A stretch of 64,000 bases of DNA, taken from positions 2,484,001 to 2,548,000 of the forward strand of contig NZ_CP133266.1 in NCBI RefSeq assembly GCF_030915485.1, given 5' to 3'. Below the pieces are notes generated by a model, which was not told the DNA's origin, did not search any database, and saw only the letters and a program-made list of their open reading frames with translations. This stretch comes from Neobacillus sp. PS3-40 (GTDB lineage: Bacteria; Bacillota; Bacilli; Bacillales; Cytobacillaceae). The position numbers were made by a program, and so were the translations under genes. Below, piece by piece: positions 54,465 through 63,924 of this stretch (position 1 is its first letter; the number at the start of each line of letters is the position of its first letter).

Positions 54465-56825
54465 ATGAAGATATTTACATCATTGAAAAGTGAATTTTTA
54501 GGAATCATTCACAATCGCAAACTACTTATTGCCTTGATAGGAGTTATGACCATTCCTTTGCTGTACAGTGGGACGTTCCTATGGGCATTTTGGAATCCCT
54601 ACGGTCATTTAGATAGAATGCCTGTTGCTATCGTCAATCAGGACCAAGGGGCAACCTATAATGGAGAGAGACTTGAGATTGGTCATGACCTAGTTGAAAA
54701 TCTTAAAAAGAAAAAAAGCTTTAATTGGAAGTTTGTAAATGAGGAAAAGGCAAGTAAAGGCTTAAAAGATCAAAAATTCTATTTGAAAATTGAAATACCA
54801 AAGGATTTTTCTGAAAATGCGACAACATTACAAAGCACTAATCCAAAAAAATTAAAGATTATATATTCACCAAATGAGGGATTTAACTATCTTTCATCTA
54901 AAATTGGTGATTCAGCCATAGAGAAAATAAAAGAAGAAGTATCCAGTGCTGTAACCAAAACATATGCAGAGTCAGTGTTTGCTAATATAAAGGATGTAGC
55001 TAAAGGATTGGACAAAGCAGGAAGTGGAACAGATAAACTCTATGATGGAATTAATAAAGCGAAAAAGGGCTCAGGAGATTTAAAAAAAGGTATCGAATCC
55101 GCAAAAAGTGGTTCAGCTGATTTGAATGTGGGTGCCAATAGCCTTGGTTCTGGAGCTAAGAAAATAGAACAAAATCTAGAAATTCTTGCTGAAAAGTCAA
55201 TTTCTTTTTCTAATGGATTAACATCAGCATCAATTGGATCAAAGCAACTTCAAAATGGACTTGAGCAGTTTGATAAAGGCCTAAGTCAGATGGAAAGCGG
55301 AAATGATCAATTACAAAATGGGGCTGTAAAGTCACAAGTGGGTGCAAAACAGTTAACGGATGGACTAAATTCAGTAGTAACGAAGCTTCCAGATCTTCAA
55401 AATGGTTCAAAGCAACTCGCGGATGGTTCAACACAGCTTTCGTCCTCGATTGAACTGTGGAGTAAAGGTGCACAAGAGACAAAACAGGGAGCAGCGACTG
55501 TAAGCGGGGGTTTAGAGCAAGTAGTCCAGCAAGTTGGAAAAATGGCTGAAGAGAGCACGGATCCAACCGAAAAGGCAAAGCTTGAAAACGTAGTCCAAAG
55601 TTTGCAACAACTGTCAGTGGGTAGCCAAAAAGTTGCTGGGGGCGTTACTCAATTAAGTGATAATGCCTTAAAATTACAACAGGCCACCACGCAAATAGCT
55701 ACAGGGGCAAGCCAATTGAATCAAGGTCAAACCCAATTAGTAGCTGGATTGAGCAAGCTGGATAAGGGAGCAGTTCAATTGCAAGATGGACAAAATCAAC
55801 TTGTTGCTGGATTGACAGTCTTTGGTGGGAAAATTGGTGAAGCTAAAAATGGCGTTAGCCAACTAGTGAGTGGTAACAATAGCTTAACTGCAGGCTTGGA
55901 CCAATTAGCAGTAGGCTCAATCAAGCTAGGAGAAGGAACCAATCAGCTTGAGAAAGGCTCAAAACAATTGGTTAATGGAACAAATCAATTATCAGAAGGA
56001 ACAAAGTCTTTAACAAGTGGAATCACAAAACTTGGAAACGGATCTAATGGATTAACAAGTGGCTTGGAAAAATTAACAGTTGGTTCTAAGGAATTAGCGG
56101 ATCAGTTACACAATGGAGCGAAAGATGTAAAGGAAGTAAAGGCAAACAATGCTGTTTATAATATGTTTGCAAAACCAGTAACACTTGTGAATGAACGGCT
56201 TAATCATGTTCCAGACTACGGAACGGGTTTTACACCTTACTTCTTATCTTTAAGTTTATTTGTTGGTGCTCTTATGCTATCAATTGTTTTTCCGTTACTT
56301 GAACCTGCAACTGAGCCAAAGAGTGGGTTTAGTTGGTTTGTAGGTAAATTGGGAGTTCTTTTAAGTGTAGGGATTGTGCAAGCATTACTGGCTGATCTCA
56401 TTTTACTTGAAGGACTTGGTTTAGAAGTGAAAAGTATTCCATATTTTATACTGCTAAGTATTTTTACAAGCTGGACATTTTTAGCGATTATTCAGTTCCT
56501 AGTAACGGTCCTTGATAATCCAGGGAGGTTCCTAGGGGTCATTATTCTCATTTTGCAATTAACAAGCAGTGCTGGAACGTATCCGATTGAATTGGTGCCA
56601 AATGTTCTTCAGAAAATAACTCACTTCCTACCGATGACCTATACAATCGCTGGCTTTAGGTCAGTAATTTCAACAGGGGATTTTGGTGCGATGTGGAAAG
56701 ACTTTGGATCAATATCAGTATTTTTTGTTGGATTCCTAGCAGCCACCCTTGCATTTTTTATAATTAAGTTCAATCGCCAAAAAAGTCGTACTATAGATAA
56801 TGAAAAGACTTGTGTTGCAATTTAA
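54465..56825 (+). CDS. yhgE: YhgE/Pip-family ABC-2-type membrane protein
   Basis: The 786-aa protein starts with a membrane segment (LLIALIGVMTIPLLYSGTFLW, about 19-39), followed by a large extracellular part and about five C-terminal membrane segments (from residue 590). The extracellular middle (about 195-560) repeats QLxxGxxxL-type units (for instance QLVAGLSKLDKGAVQLQDGQ), likely a long helical stalk. Relatives include lactococcal phage infection protein Pip and ESX-type secretion accessory proteins; the true role is uncertain. ATG at 54465 follows AAAAGGAGG; an upstream in-frame start has no RBS. Confidence 0.88.
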   Translation: MKIFTSLKSEFLGIIHNRKLLIALIGVMTIPLLYSGTFLWAFWNPYGHLDRMPVAIVNQDQGATYNGERLEIGHDLVENLKKKKSFNWKFVNEEKASKGLKDQKFYLKIEIPKDFSENATTLQSTNPKKLKIIYSPNEGFNYLSSKIGDSAIEKIKEEVSSAVTKTYAESVFANIKDVAKGLDKAGSGTDKLYDGINKAKKGSGDLKKGIESAKSGSADLNVGANSLGSGAKKIEQNLEILAEKSISFSNGLTSASIGSKQLQNGLEQFDKGLSQMESGNDQLQNGAVKSQVGAKQLTDGLNSVVTKLPDLQNGSKQLADGSTQLSSSIELWSKGAQETKQGAATVSGGLEQVVQQVGKMAEESTDPTEKAKLENVVQSLQQLSVGSQKVAGGVTQLSDNALKLQQATTQIATGASQLNQGQTQLVAGLSKLDKGAVQLQDGQNQLVAGLTVFGGKIGEAKNGVSQLVSGNNSLTAGLDQLAVGSIKLGEGTNQLEKGSKQLVNGTNQLSEGTKSLTSGITKLGNGSNGLTSGLEKLTVGSKELADQLHNGAKDVKEVKANNAVYNMFAKPVTLVNERLNHVPDYGTGFTPYFLSLSLFVGALMLSIVFPLLEPATEPKSGFSWFVGKLGVLLSVGIVQALLADLILLEGLGLEVKSIPYFILLSIFTSWTFLAIIQFLVTVLDNPGRFLGVIILILQLTSSAGTYPIELVPNVLQKITHFLPMTYTIAGFRSVISTGDFGAMWKDFGSISVFFVGFLAATLAFFIIKFNRQKSRTIDNEKTCVAI

Positions 56826-56838
56826 CACAAGTCTTTTG
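56802..56838. terminator. Bidirectional terminator between yhgE and the SASP gene
   Basis: AAAAGACTTGTGTT and AACACAAGTCTTTT form a perfect stem that overlaps the end of yhgE. Confidence 0.88.
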
Positions 56839-56860
56839 TGCATTATGATGTCCTTTATTC

Positions 56861-57112
56861 TTACTTTTTACGTAAATTCTCTTCTGCCATTTTGACAAGT
56901 TCACGTACCATGCTGCCACCCAGTCGACCACCTATTTTTCCTGCCTGGTGGGCAGTAAGCTGGCCGTTGTATCCTTTTTTTAGTGGGATGCCTGTTTCTT
57001 CAGCTGCTTCAAATTTTGCATTGTCAGGGCTTTGGACATGTGCTACTTTGGCTTTTAATGTATCTAATCCTGCTCGTGCTTCTGGAACGAGAATTTTATG
57101 TCTTCTGGACAA
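56861..57112 (-). CDS. Alpha/beta-type small acid-soluble spore protein
   Basis: The 83-aa protein has the two family signatures: EETGI (residues about 38-42), the cleavage site of the germination protease GPR, and the C-terminal GKIGGRLGGSMVRELVKMAEENL helix region that binds DNA. It has a slightly unusual N-terminal extension (SRRHKILVPEARAGLDTLKA). TTG at 57112 follows AAGGAGGGATCGTT. Expression is expected in the forespore (SigG), protecting spore DNA. Confidence 0.9.
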   Translation of the reverse strand: MSRRHKILVPEARAGLDTLKAKVAHVQSPDNAKFEAAEETGIPLKKGYNGQLTAHQAGKIGGRLGGSMVRELVKMAEENLRKK

Positions 57113-57260
57113 AACGATCCCTCCTTACTTTGTATAATACCCAAAAGATAAAATCAAACTATTTTTATTATTGCCCCTTTTAGTTTAAAATAAGTTTGAA
57201 AAACGTATATGAGTACCAGGCTTTACCAAGTGTAGAAGTGGAACTAAGGAGGAATATAGG

Positions 57261-57731
57261 ATGAGTGAATTATTATTTAAGCAGTTTGAACTAACAAGGG
57301 GCAATTTTATAAAAAGGGTTGAACCTATTCAGAATGATATTGTAGATATCATACCTAGTGGATTTAATAACAATATTCACTGGATTGTTGGTCATGTGCT
57401 GACAGTGGCAGAACAATTCTTATTTGGCTTTCCAACTCAATCAAACTATTTGCCTGCAAACTACAAAGAGCTATTTGGTAACGGTACAAAGCCGGCTGAC
57501 TGGAATGAGAATATTCCATCGGTAGAAGAGTTAGTAGAACAGTTAAAAGTGCAACTTACGCGCATAAAAGAGATTCCTTCTGAACGTTTTAATGATCAAT
57601 TGGAAAAACCATTTTTAGGTCTCGAAACTTTTGGAGAGCTCGCTAACATGGCAATATTCCACGAAGCAAACCATTTAGGACAAATTCAGACGATGAAAAG
57701 ATTGATTGAAACAACAGATATAAATAAGTAA
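57261..57731 (+). CDS. DinB-superfamily metalloprotein
   Basis: The 156-aa four-helix protein has the histidine pattern of DinB/YfiT-type metal sites: HWIVGH (near 41-46) and FHEANHLGQIQ (near 131-141). Some relatives are thiol-dependent transferases using bacillithiol; a specific reaction cannot be assigned. ATG follows AAGGAGGAATATAGG. It is a single gene. Confidence 0.88.
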   Translation: MSELLFKQFELTRGNFIKRVEPIQNDIVDIIPSGFNNNIHWIVGHVLTVAEQFLFGFPTQSNYLPANYKELFGNGTKPADWNENIPSVEELVEQLKVQLTRIKEIPSERFNDQLEKPFLGLETFGELANMAIFHEANHLGQIQTMKRLIETTDINK

Positions 57732-57842
57732 TTGGTTTCAATTCGTTTCTACAATAGTAGGAACGTTTTTTTAGTTTGGAGGTTAAGGGAAATTCTTGTA
57801 AAATTAATTTGAGTTTGAAAAGAGGGGAAGACTGGAGAAAAA

Positions 57843-59036
57843 ATGGATGAACAAATGATGAAAGACAGTTCCAAAGATAAAATATGGACGAAGGACTTTG
57901 TCCTTATTCTTTTTGCTAATTTTTTTATATTCCTAGGTTTTCAGATGACCTTACCCACCATTCCTCTTTTTGTGGAAAAACTAGGAGGGAATGACCAATT
58001 AATTGGATTTGTTGTTGGTATTTTTACATTTTCTGCTTTACTAATTCGTCCTTACGCAGGTCATGCCTTAGAATCAAAAGGCAGAGCCTTCGTTTATTTA
58101 CTGGGGCTTTCTATTTTTGTTTTTTCGGTTGGATCCTATGGGTTTGCGATGAGTATCCTTTTTCTTTTTATAATGAGAATTGTCCAGGGAGCTGGATGGG
58201 GGCTTTCAACTACCGCATCAGGAACGATTGCTACTGATTTTATTCCGCCAAACAGAAGAGGAGAAGGTATGGGCTATTTTGGCTTGTCCGGAAACATAGC
58301 CATGGCTTTTGGTCCTTCACTTGGTCTAGCACTTACTTCAAAAATTTCATTTTCACTCTTTTTCTTCATTTGTGCAGGGCTGGGGTTTGCAGCTTTATTA
58401 TTTTCATCTAAAATTAAATTTAAAAAGGTGATACAAAAGCCAATTAAAAGTGGTGCTGGAAAAAGTGGCCTATATGAGAAGAGTGCTTTGCAACCTTCCA
58501 TCTTATTATTTTTCCTTACCACAACTTTTGGAGGAATTGCAGCATTTCTTCCTTTATATACTGCACAGAAACATATTTCAGGAATCCAGTGGTACTTTCT
58601 GTTGTATGCCTTAGCTGTTATGTTAACAAGAACCTTTGCAGGAACATGGTATGATAAGAAAGGGCATAAAGCTGTTTTTATTCCGGGAACCCTGTTTATT
58701 TTTGTTGCCATGATTCTATTAGCTTGGCTTCCTAATAGCCCTATTATGTATACTGCAGCCATTTTATATGGGCTTGGTTTTGGTACTGTACAGCCAGCCT
58801 TACAAGCATGGTCAGTTGAAAAGGCTCCCATTAATCGAAAAGGTATGGCTAATGCGACCTTTTATTCTTTTTTTGATCTTGGAGTTGGAATAGGAGCAAT
58901 GGTGTTTGGACAGATTGGCCATATGCTTGGTTATAGCAGTATTTATAAGACCTCTGCCATTTCGGTGATTATATCCATGTTAATTTATCTTTTTTTTCTC
59001 TATAAAAATCATAAAAGGATTGTAAAAAACATTTGA
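57843..59036 (+). CDS. MFS transporter (DHA1-like)
   Basis: The 397-aa protein has about 12 hydrophobic segments. A motif A-like segment is RPYAGHALESKGR near residue 75, and RIVQGAGWGLSTTASGT near 117 is the motif B region. The second half has ARTWYDKKGHK-like RTFAGTWYDKKGHK near 262. It resembles drug/sugar exporters of the YwoG/YfkF group, without a known substrate. ATG at 57843 follows CTGGAGAAAAA. Confidence 0.88.
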   Translation: MDEQMMKDSSKDKIWTKDFVLILFANFFIFLGFQMTLPTIPLFVEKLGGNDQLIGFVVGIFTFSALLIRPYAGHALESKGRAFVYLLGLSIFVFSVGSYGFAMSILFLFIMRIVQGAGWGLSTTASGTIATDFIPPNRRGEGMGYFGLSGNIAMAFGPSLGLALTSKISFSLFFFICAGLGFAALLFSSKIKFKKVIQKPIKSGAGKSGLYEKSALQPSILLFFLTTTFGGIAAFLPLYTAQKHISGIQWYFLLYALAVMLTRTFAGTWYDKKGHKAVFIPGTLFIFVAMILLAWLPNSPIMYTAAILYGLGFGTVQPALQAWSVEKAPINRKGMANATFYSFFDLGVGIGAMVFGQIGHMLGYSSIYKTSAISVIISMLIYLFFLYKNHKRIVKNI

Positions 59037-59073
59037 TAATTGTAAAAAAATCTATCCATTAGGGGTGAGTTTC

Positions 59074-59574
59074 ATGAAAATAGGGTATGCCGAATATCAA
59101 TCACCATTGGGTGCAATTCGTGTAATAGCAGATGAGTCCGGTATCAAAAGGGTTGAGATATTTGAAGAGGAATGGGAAGAATATTTGAAGGAAAACCCAA
59201 CGATTCAAGAAAACCAGAGTCTGTGTGGAGAAGCAATAAAGCAACTCGATGAGTATTTTAAAGGCATGAGAAAAGAGTTTGATTTGCCCCTTTCGATTGA
59301 AGGTACGGATTTCAGGAAGAAGGTTTGGGATGCCCTTCGGAGGATTCCTTATGGTGAGGTAAGAAGTTATGCTGAAGTAGCAGAAATGATCGGAAATTCA
59401 AAAGCAGTGCGAGCCGTGGGTCAGGCGAACAAGGCCAATCAACTTCCTATCATTATTCCTTGTCATCGAGTGATTGGAACGAGTGGAAAGCTTGTTGGAT
59501 TTGCAGGTAGTCGAACTCCGTACCAGAAAAAGCTATTGGAAGCAGAGGGGTTTATGGTACCGCAAACAAAATAG
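59074..59574 (+). CDS. ogt: Methylated-DNA-protein cysteine methyltransferase
   Basis: The 166-aa DNA repair protein removes alkyl groups from O6-guanine by irreversible transfer to C130 in the PCHRVIG motif. FRKKVWDALRRIPYGEVRSYAEVA (about 77-100), with the recognition helix region, is typical. ATG at 59074 follows AGGGGTGAG; the GTG at 59065 overlaps that RBS. It lies about 37 bp after the MFS gene and may share its transcript. Confidence 0.94.
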   Translation: MKIGYAEYQSPLGAIRVIADESGIKRVEIFEEEWEEYLKENPTIQENQSLCGEAIKQLDEYFKGMRKEFDLPLSIEGTDFRKKVWDALRRIPYGEVRSYAEVAEMIGNSKAVRAVGQANKANQLPIIIPCHRVIGTSGKLVGFAGSRTPYQKKLLEAEGFMVPQTK

Positions 59575-59576
59575 AT

Positions 59577-59623
59577 AAAAAAAGCTACCTACCGGACCTT
59601 AGGTCTACATAGGTGGTTTTTTT
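59577..59623 (+). terminator. Terminator after ogt
   Basis: AGCTACCT and AGGTGGTT pair with two wobbles, followed by T7. Confidence 0.65.
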
Positions 59624-59934
59624 ATGCAAAATTTATATGGTCCTTTTTAGATTTTTCTCCTAATGTGATAAGGTGCTTGTGCTTTTGTTGTTGAGATATT
59701 ACTCCAAATATCAGTACCTGTATGACGGTGGAATATATTGGTAGATGGTAAACCAGTAATAATGGCAATAGTAGTAATGATTTCAAAATAGAAGATGTTT
59801 TTTTGCCTATTTATATTTTTAAAAGTAAATTCTGACAATAAAACATTTTTCTTGTCGAATAAAAAGCTTCATATTCATTGTCTAGTTGTGTTAAAATCAA
59901 TCGGTAAATTCAACTTTAAGTGTGGGTGAGTAAA
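59624..59934. other. Gene-free control region before kimA
   Basis: About 310 bp of AT-rich DNA with no credible frame. I see no c-di-AMP (ydaO) riboswitch-like sequence here, although kimA of B. subtilis has one. TTGTCT/TTAAAAT near 59880-59896 could be a promoter with short spacing. Confidence 0.5.
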
Positions 59935-61758
59935 TTGCGTTCTTCTATTAAAAGATTATTGATTGGTCGTCCATTAAAATCGACAGAATTGGGCGAGCAA
60001 AAACTAAATATCCTGAAGGCTTTAGCCATATTATCTTCAGATGCTTTATCATCAGTTGCATATGGAACAGAACAAATTCTCCTTGTGTTGGCTACCATTG
60101 GTGCAGTTGCATATTGGTATTCTGTCCCAATTGCAGTTGGGGTGTTATTTTTATTAGCGGCGCTTATCATTTCCTATCGACAAATTATTTTCTCTTATCC
60201 TCAAGGTGGAGGAGCTTATGTTGTTTCAAAGGAAAATTTAGGTGTAAATCCAGGCTTAATTGCTGGAGGATCTTTACTTGTGGATTATATTTTAACCGTT
60301 GCGGTAAGTGTATCGGCAGGAACAGATGCGATTACCTCGGCTTTTCCGGTCCTCCATCAACATACTGTTCTAATCGCATCTATATTAGTTGTGTTTATTA
60401 CAGTTTTAAATCTCAGAGGAATAACCGAGTCCGCGACAATCCTTGCTTACCCGGTTTACTTGTTTGTGGTAGCTATTTTCATCCTGATTGGTGTTGGGGT
60501 ATATAAAATCCTAACTGGGGATATTTCAGCTACTGTACATGATCCAATCGGCACACCTGTGATGGGTATTACCTTATTCTTACTTTTACGTGCTTTTGCA
60601 TCTGGATGTTCCGCTTTAACGGGAGTAGAGGCAATCTCAAATGCGATTCCTAATTTTAAAGAACCTTCTCCAAATAATGCGGCGAAGACACTTATTTTAA
60701 TGGGATCCCTTTTGGCTCTTTTATTTTCCGGCATTACATTTTTAGCGTATTATTACGGTATTTCTCCGAAAGCGGATGAAACGGTTGTTTCCCAAATTGC
60801 AAAATTAACCTTCGGACGCAACTACTTGTACTTCTTTATACAAGGAACAACAGCGTTAATCTTGGTGCTTGCAGCAAATACAGGATATTCTGCCTTTCCA
60901 TTGCTAGCCTTTAGCCTTGCCAAAGATAAATATATGCCGAGGATGTTCTTAATTAGAGGGGACAGATTAGGGTACTCAAATGGAATCGTTTCACTAGGTG
61001 TGGCTTCAATTCTATTGATTATTGCCTTTCATGGTCAAACAGAGCGTCTTATCCCACTTTATGCGGTAGGGGTATTTATTCCCTTTACATTATCCCAAAC
61101 AGGGATGATCATTAAGTGGCTTCGTGAAAAACCAGCTGGCTGGGTTGCAAAGCTGAGTGCTAATCTAATTGGAGCATTAATTACTTTAACCGTTCTAATC
61201 ATTTTCTTTGCCACCAAATTTAGTCAAGTATGGTTTGTCTTTATCTTCTTACCATTAATTGTTTTATTATTCCATCGAATAAACCGTCATTATGAAGCAG
61301 TTGGGGAACAATTAAGGACTTATTCTGAAACACCTGCCGTTCCAGTTGAAGGGAATGTTATTATTGTTCCTGTCGCAGGAATAACAAGAGTAGTTGAAAA
61401 TTCAGTTAACTATGCGAAGTCATTGACGGATCAAGTATTGGCTGTATATGTTTCATTTGATCGCGAGGATGAAAAACGCTTTGAAGAAAAATGGGAGAAG
61501 TGGCAGCCTGATGTTCGACTTGTCACATTGCAATCCCATTATAGGAGTATCTTGCAGCCTTTATCGAAATTTATTGATACAATTGAACATAAAGCAAGTG
61601 AATCTAACTACAGAGTTACGGTACTCATTCCACAATTTATTCCAAAAAAGAGCTGGCATAACATCCTGCATAATCAATCAAGCGTATTGATTCGTGCATA
61701 TCTCATTTTTAAAAAGAATGTGATTGTAGCCACTCTGCCATACCATTTTAAAAAGTAG
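59935..61758 (+). CDS. kimA: KimA-type potassium importer (APC family)
   Basis: The 607-aa protein has 12 membrane segments and a C-terminal cytoplasmic domain. Long segments match B. subtilis KimA (YdaO), for example ALSSVAYGTEQIL near 37, SYPQGGGAYVVSKENLG near 87 and PLYAVGVFIPFTLSQTG near 382, and both end in ATLPYHFKK. KimA is a high-affinity proton-potassium symporter inhibited by c-di-AMP, which connects it to cdaA in this window. TTG at 59935 (RSSIKRLLIGRPLKS) behind GGGTGAG fits the family start better than GTG at 59920. Confidence 0.92.
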   Translation: MRSSIKRLLIGRPLKSTELGEQKLNILKALAILSSDALSSVAYGTEQILLVLATIGAVAYWYSVPIAVGVLFLLAALIISYRQIIFSYPQGGGAYVVSKENLGVNPGLIAGGSLLVDYILTVAVSVSAGTDAITSAFPVLHQHTVLIASILVVFITVLNLRGITESATILAYPVYLFVVAIFILIGVGVYKILTGDISATVHDPIGTPVMGITLFLLLRAFASGCSALTGVEAISNAIPNFKEPSPNNAAKTLILMGSLLALLFSGITFLAYYYGISPKADETVVSQIAKLTFGRNYLYFFIQGTTALILVLAANTGYSAFPLLAFSLAKDKYMPRMFLIRGDRLGYSNGIVSLGVASILLIIAFHGQTERLIPLYAVGVFIPFTLSQTGMIIKWLREKPAGWVAKLSANLIGALITLTVLIIFFATKFSQVWFVFIFLPLIVLLFHRINRHYEAVGEQLRTYSETPAVPVEGNVIIVPVAGITRVVENSVNYAKSLTDQVLAVYVSFDREDEKRFEEKWEKWQPDVRLVTLQSHYRSILQPLSKFIDTIEHKASESNYRVTVLIPQFIPKKSWHNILHNQSSVLIRAYLIFKKNVIVATLPYHFKK

Positions 61759-61790
61759 GCTGTGTTATTTTAGTGTAGGTATGAGAATTC

Positions 61791-61980
61791 ATAGGCGGAG
61801 AATTTCCGGCTAATGTATATAGTGGAGGCTTAAAAAGCAGTTATAAGCGGAGATATTCCGATTAGCTGCTCTAATTAAGACAAAATCTGAATGTTTGGAT
61901 AATATAAGCGGAAAAACTTCCTTTATTTTTAAGGAAATATGGGCATTTCCCAATTTAAACGGAATTTTTCCGTTTATTTT
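61791..61980. repeat. Cluster of four imperfect palindromes (AAGCGGA...TTCCG type)
   Basis: ATAGGCGGAGAATTTCCGG (61791-61809), ATAAGCGGAGATATTCCG (61843-61860), ATAAGCGGAAAAACTTCC (about 61903-61922) and TTAAACGGAATTTTTCCG (about 61954-61972) share the pattern GCGGA-N3/5-TTCCG in the kimA-dedA gap. Their role is unknown. Confidence 0.65.
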
Positions 61981-62030
61981 TCTAATACGGTGAAATCAAC
62001 ATTCAGCTATAACAGAGCCAAAAAGTAAAA

Positions 62031-62058
62031 AAAAGAGGATGCCACGGGCATCCTCTTA
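62031..62058 (-). terminator. Terminator of the DedA gene
   Basis: AAGAGGATGCC and GGCATCCTCTT pair around ACGG/CCGT; the T-run is on the minus strand. Confidence 0.9.
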
Positions 62059-62637
62059 TTTCTTTCTTTTAATCCAAAAATAAATGATAGCCAAAACAAC
62101 AGCGCTAATAATGATTGGAAGGACGTACGGCTGTGCATATTCCTTAATGTTCGTCCAATTTGACCCTAAGATATTTCCTAAATAGAGGAAAAGAATCGTC
62201 CAAGGAGTAATGGCTGCAACTGTGTAAAGTGTAAATTTGCTGAAAGACATTTTAGAAATCCCAGCGGGAATGGAAATAGCATGCCTTACAACAGGTATAA
62301 AGCGAGCGGAGAAAATCACGCCAGCGCCATATTTTTGAAACCATTGCTCGGAAAGATCAATTTGTTTCTTTCTGATCAGTACGTACTTACCATATTTCTC
62401 TAAGAATGGGCGACCGCCATAAAACCCTGCCCAATATAGAAATAATTGGGCAATTGTACCGCCTATAACCCCTGCAATGACTGCCATTGGATAATTGAGG
62501 ATTCCTTTTGAAATCATAAAGCCAGCATAGCCCAAAACAATTTCACTTGGAATTATTTCAATCATAAGCCCTAAAGCGATACCTAAATAGCCTAAAGAAG
62601 ATAACAGCATTAATATAGAGTAGATAAAATTAGACAT
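62056..62637 (-). CDS. DedA-family membrane protein
   Basis: The 193-aa protein has four to five membrane segments and the DedA signature: EIIPSEIVLGYAGF near 27-40, FxRFIPVVR as FSARFIPVVRHAISIPAG near 108-125, and the re-entrant loop glycines. Relatives include UptA-type undecaprenyl-phosphate translocases, so it may recycle the lipid carrier for wall synthesis. ATG follows a weak GGTGAACC. No partner gene is visible. Confidence 0.9.
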   Translation of the reverse strand: MSNFIYSILMLLSSLGYLGIALGLMIEIIPSEIVLGYAGFMISKGILNYPMAVIAGVIGGTIAQLFLYWAGFYGGRPFLEKYGKYVLIRKKQIDLSEQWFQKYGAGVIFSARFIPVVRHAISIPAGISKMSFSKFTLYTVAAITPWTILFLYLGNILGSNWTNIKEYAQPYVLPIIISAVVLAIIYFWIKRKK

Positions 62638-62845
62638 GGTTCACCTTCATACCTTTATAAATTCTCTTGTATAAGTTTATAACAGAATCATTTAGAATAA
62701 AAGGAAAACCCCATTCTGTTATTGAACTTATACACTTGTACGTATATTAAATATAAATCATCAAATTTGATCATAATACTTTAGAGAAATTGGATAATTT
62801 GTAAACGAAATGAAATAAGTTATTTGGCGAATTTTTGTTAAAATA

Positions 62846-62893
62846 GAAAATGATTATGATTTGGATGGCAGTTTCATCGGAGACTGTCTTTTT
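62846..62893 (+). promoter_or_regulatory. Fur-box-like sequence and hairpin before the 62956 gene
   Basis: GAAAATGATTATGATT (62846-62861) is close to the Fur/Per-type box core. It is followed by GGCAGTTTCATCGGAGACTGTC and TTTTT, a terminator-like hairpin at about 62868-62893. Either could regulate the next gene; both are weak calls. The rest of the 62638-62955 gap shows nothing definite. Confidence 0.35.
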
Positions 62894-62955
62894 CTTCTTG
62901 ATTTCAAAATAATTCCTTATATTTATATAATTTCCTTGATCGGGGGAGTCTTGCT

Positions 62956-63732
62956 TTGAAAAAGCATCATCAGGACGTGCGGGATCTCATCTATATTCAT
63001 TTAAATCAAACTGAACAGTATGTTATGTCATATGGTATTGAATTTGAAGAATTTGCTGCTGCCTTTTCAGGTTCATTAAATCATTTGTTATTATTAAAGC
63101 ATCGTTTTGATGAAACCGATTTTAACATGCATACATTACTCGAATATTGTCCTGACGCGAAAGTAAATAAATTGGCTGCACAAGATGTATATGGGTATGG
63201 CGACTTTTGTTGGATTGATTTTGTCGAGGAAGATGGCTTAAATGAGCTAACTGGTCAGGAAATTGCAGAATTATTATATTTAGGACATTTAAAGCAACAT
63301 TTAAAAATCCCTTTTTATCCAAAGCTAGGAAATCGATTTGTTTATCTAGCACATGATGATGGTTGGTTTAACAAAGTCTACTATCGAAGCTTTAAGGATT
63401 TTTTCCATCTACTTAGCGAAGGCATTTCTGAAAAGTTAGGCAAAGTAAAGTTGGAAAAGTCTCTTCTTGGTATTCGAAAAAAACGATCGTATCCATCTGT
63501 TAATAAAGAAATTCTTTTATCATTAACCCCTTTTATTAAGGAAGGCATATGTATTTCTTTAAAGGATGCAGATCATCAGCGCGGTCGCATTGAGATTCCA
63601 ATATGGGTTATTGGCGATTTTGCTAATATGGATGACATGTATGAAGAATATGAAGAAATATCTAGTAAAAACTGCCATGCGAAAATTATTTTTGATAAAA
63701 AAACAAAAGAGTGGAAATTGAATGTGATTTAA
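62956..63732 (+). CDS. Conserved hypothetical protein (258 aa)
   Basis: TTG at 62956 lies behind GGGGGAG. The protein starts KKHHQDVRDLIYIHLNQTEQ and ends AKIIFDKKTKEWKLNVI. It contains segments such as LYLGHLKQHLKIPFYPKLGN and no signal peptide or membrane segments. I recognise no domain, though the frame is long and looks real in composition. It precedes ddl on the same strand, with a terminator between. Confidence 0.75.
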   Translation: MKKHHQDVRDLIYIHLNQTEQYVMSYGIEFEEFAAAFSGSLNHLLLLKHRFDETDFNMHTLLEYCPDAKVNKLAAQDVYGYGDFCWIDFVEEDGLNELTGQEIAELLYLGHLKQHLKIPFYPKLGNRFVYLAHDDGWFNKVYYRSFKDFFHLLSEGISEKLGKVKLEKSLLGIRKKRSYPSVNKEILLSLTPFIKEGICISLKDADHQRGRIEIPIWVIGDFANMDDMYEEYEEISSKNCHAKIIFDKKTKEWKLNVI

Positions 63733-63742
63733 TATAGAAATT

Positions 63743-63773
63743 GAAAATCTCTCCAGTTACAGGGGAGATTTTC
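63743..63773 (+). terminator. Terminator after the 62956 gene
   Basis: GAAAATCTCTCC and GGGGAGATTTTC pair, with a short T-rich tail. Confidence 0.8.
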
Positions 63774-63924
63774 GTTTATATACTGTTTTAAAGCAAGCTG
63801 TGTTCTACATAAAATAATAAAAAGAAAAAATGCATAAAACAATTAATCAGATTGTATGTAAGGCGTGGATGTTTTTTCATTAAGTGATAAAATAAAAAAG
63901 TCAGAGAGAAGATGGAGGTTTATG

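Noticed and set aside
55210-55578. Minus-strand 122-aa frame inside yhgE
   Set aside because: It is a shadow of the repetitive QLxxG coding sequence.
58274-58831. Minus-strand 185-aa frame opposite the MFS gene
   Set aside because: It mirrors a clear membrane transporter and has no start signal.
59647-59838. Minus-strand 63-aa frame before kimA
   Set aside because: No RBS, low-complexity composition and no recognisable motif.
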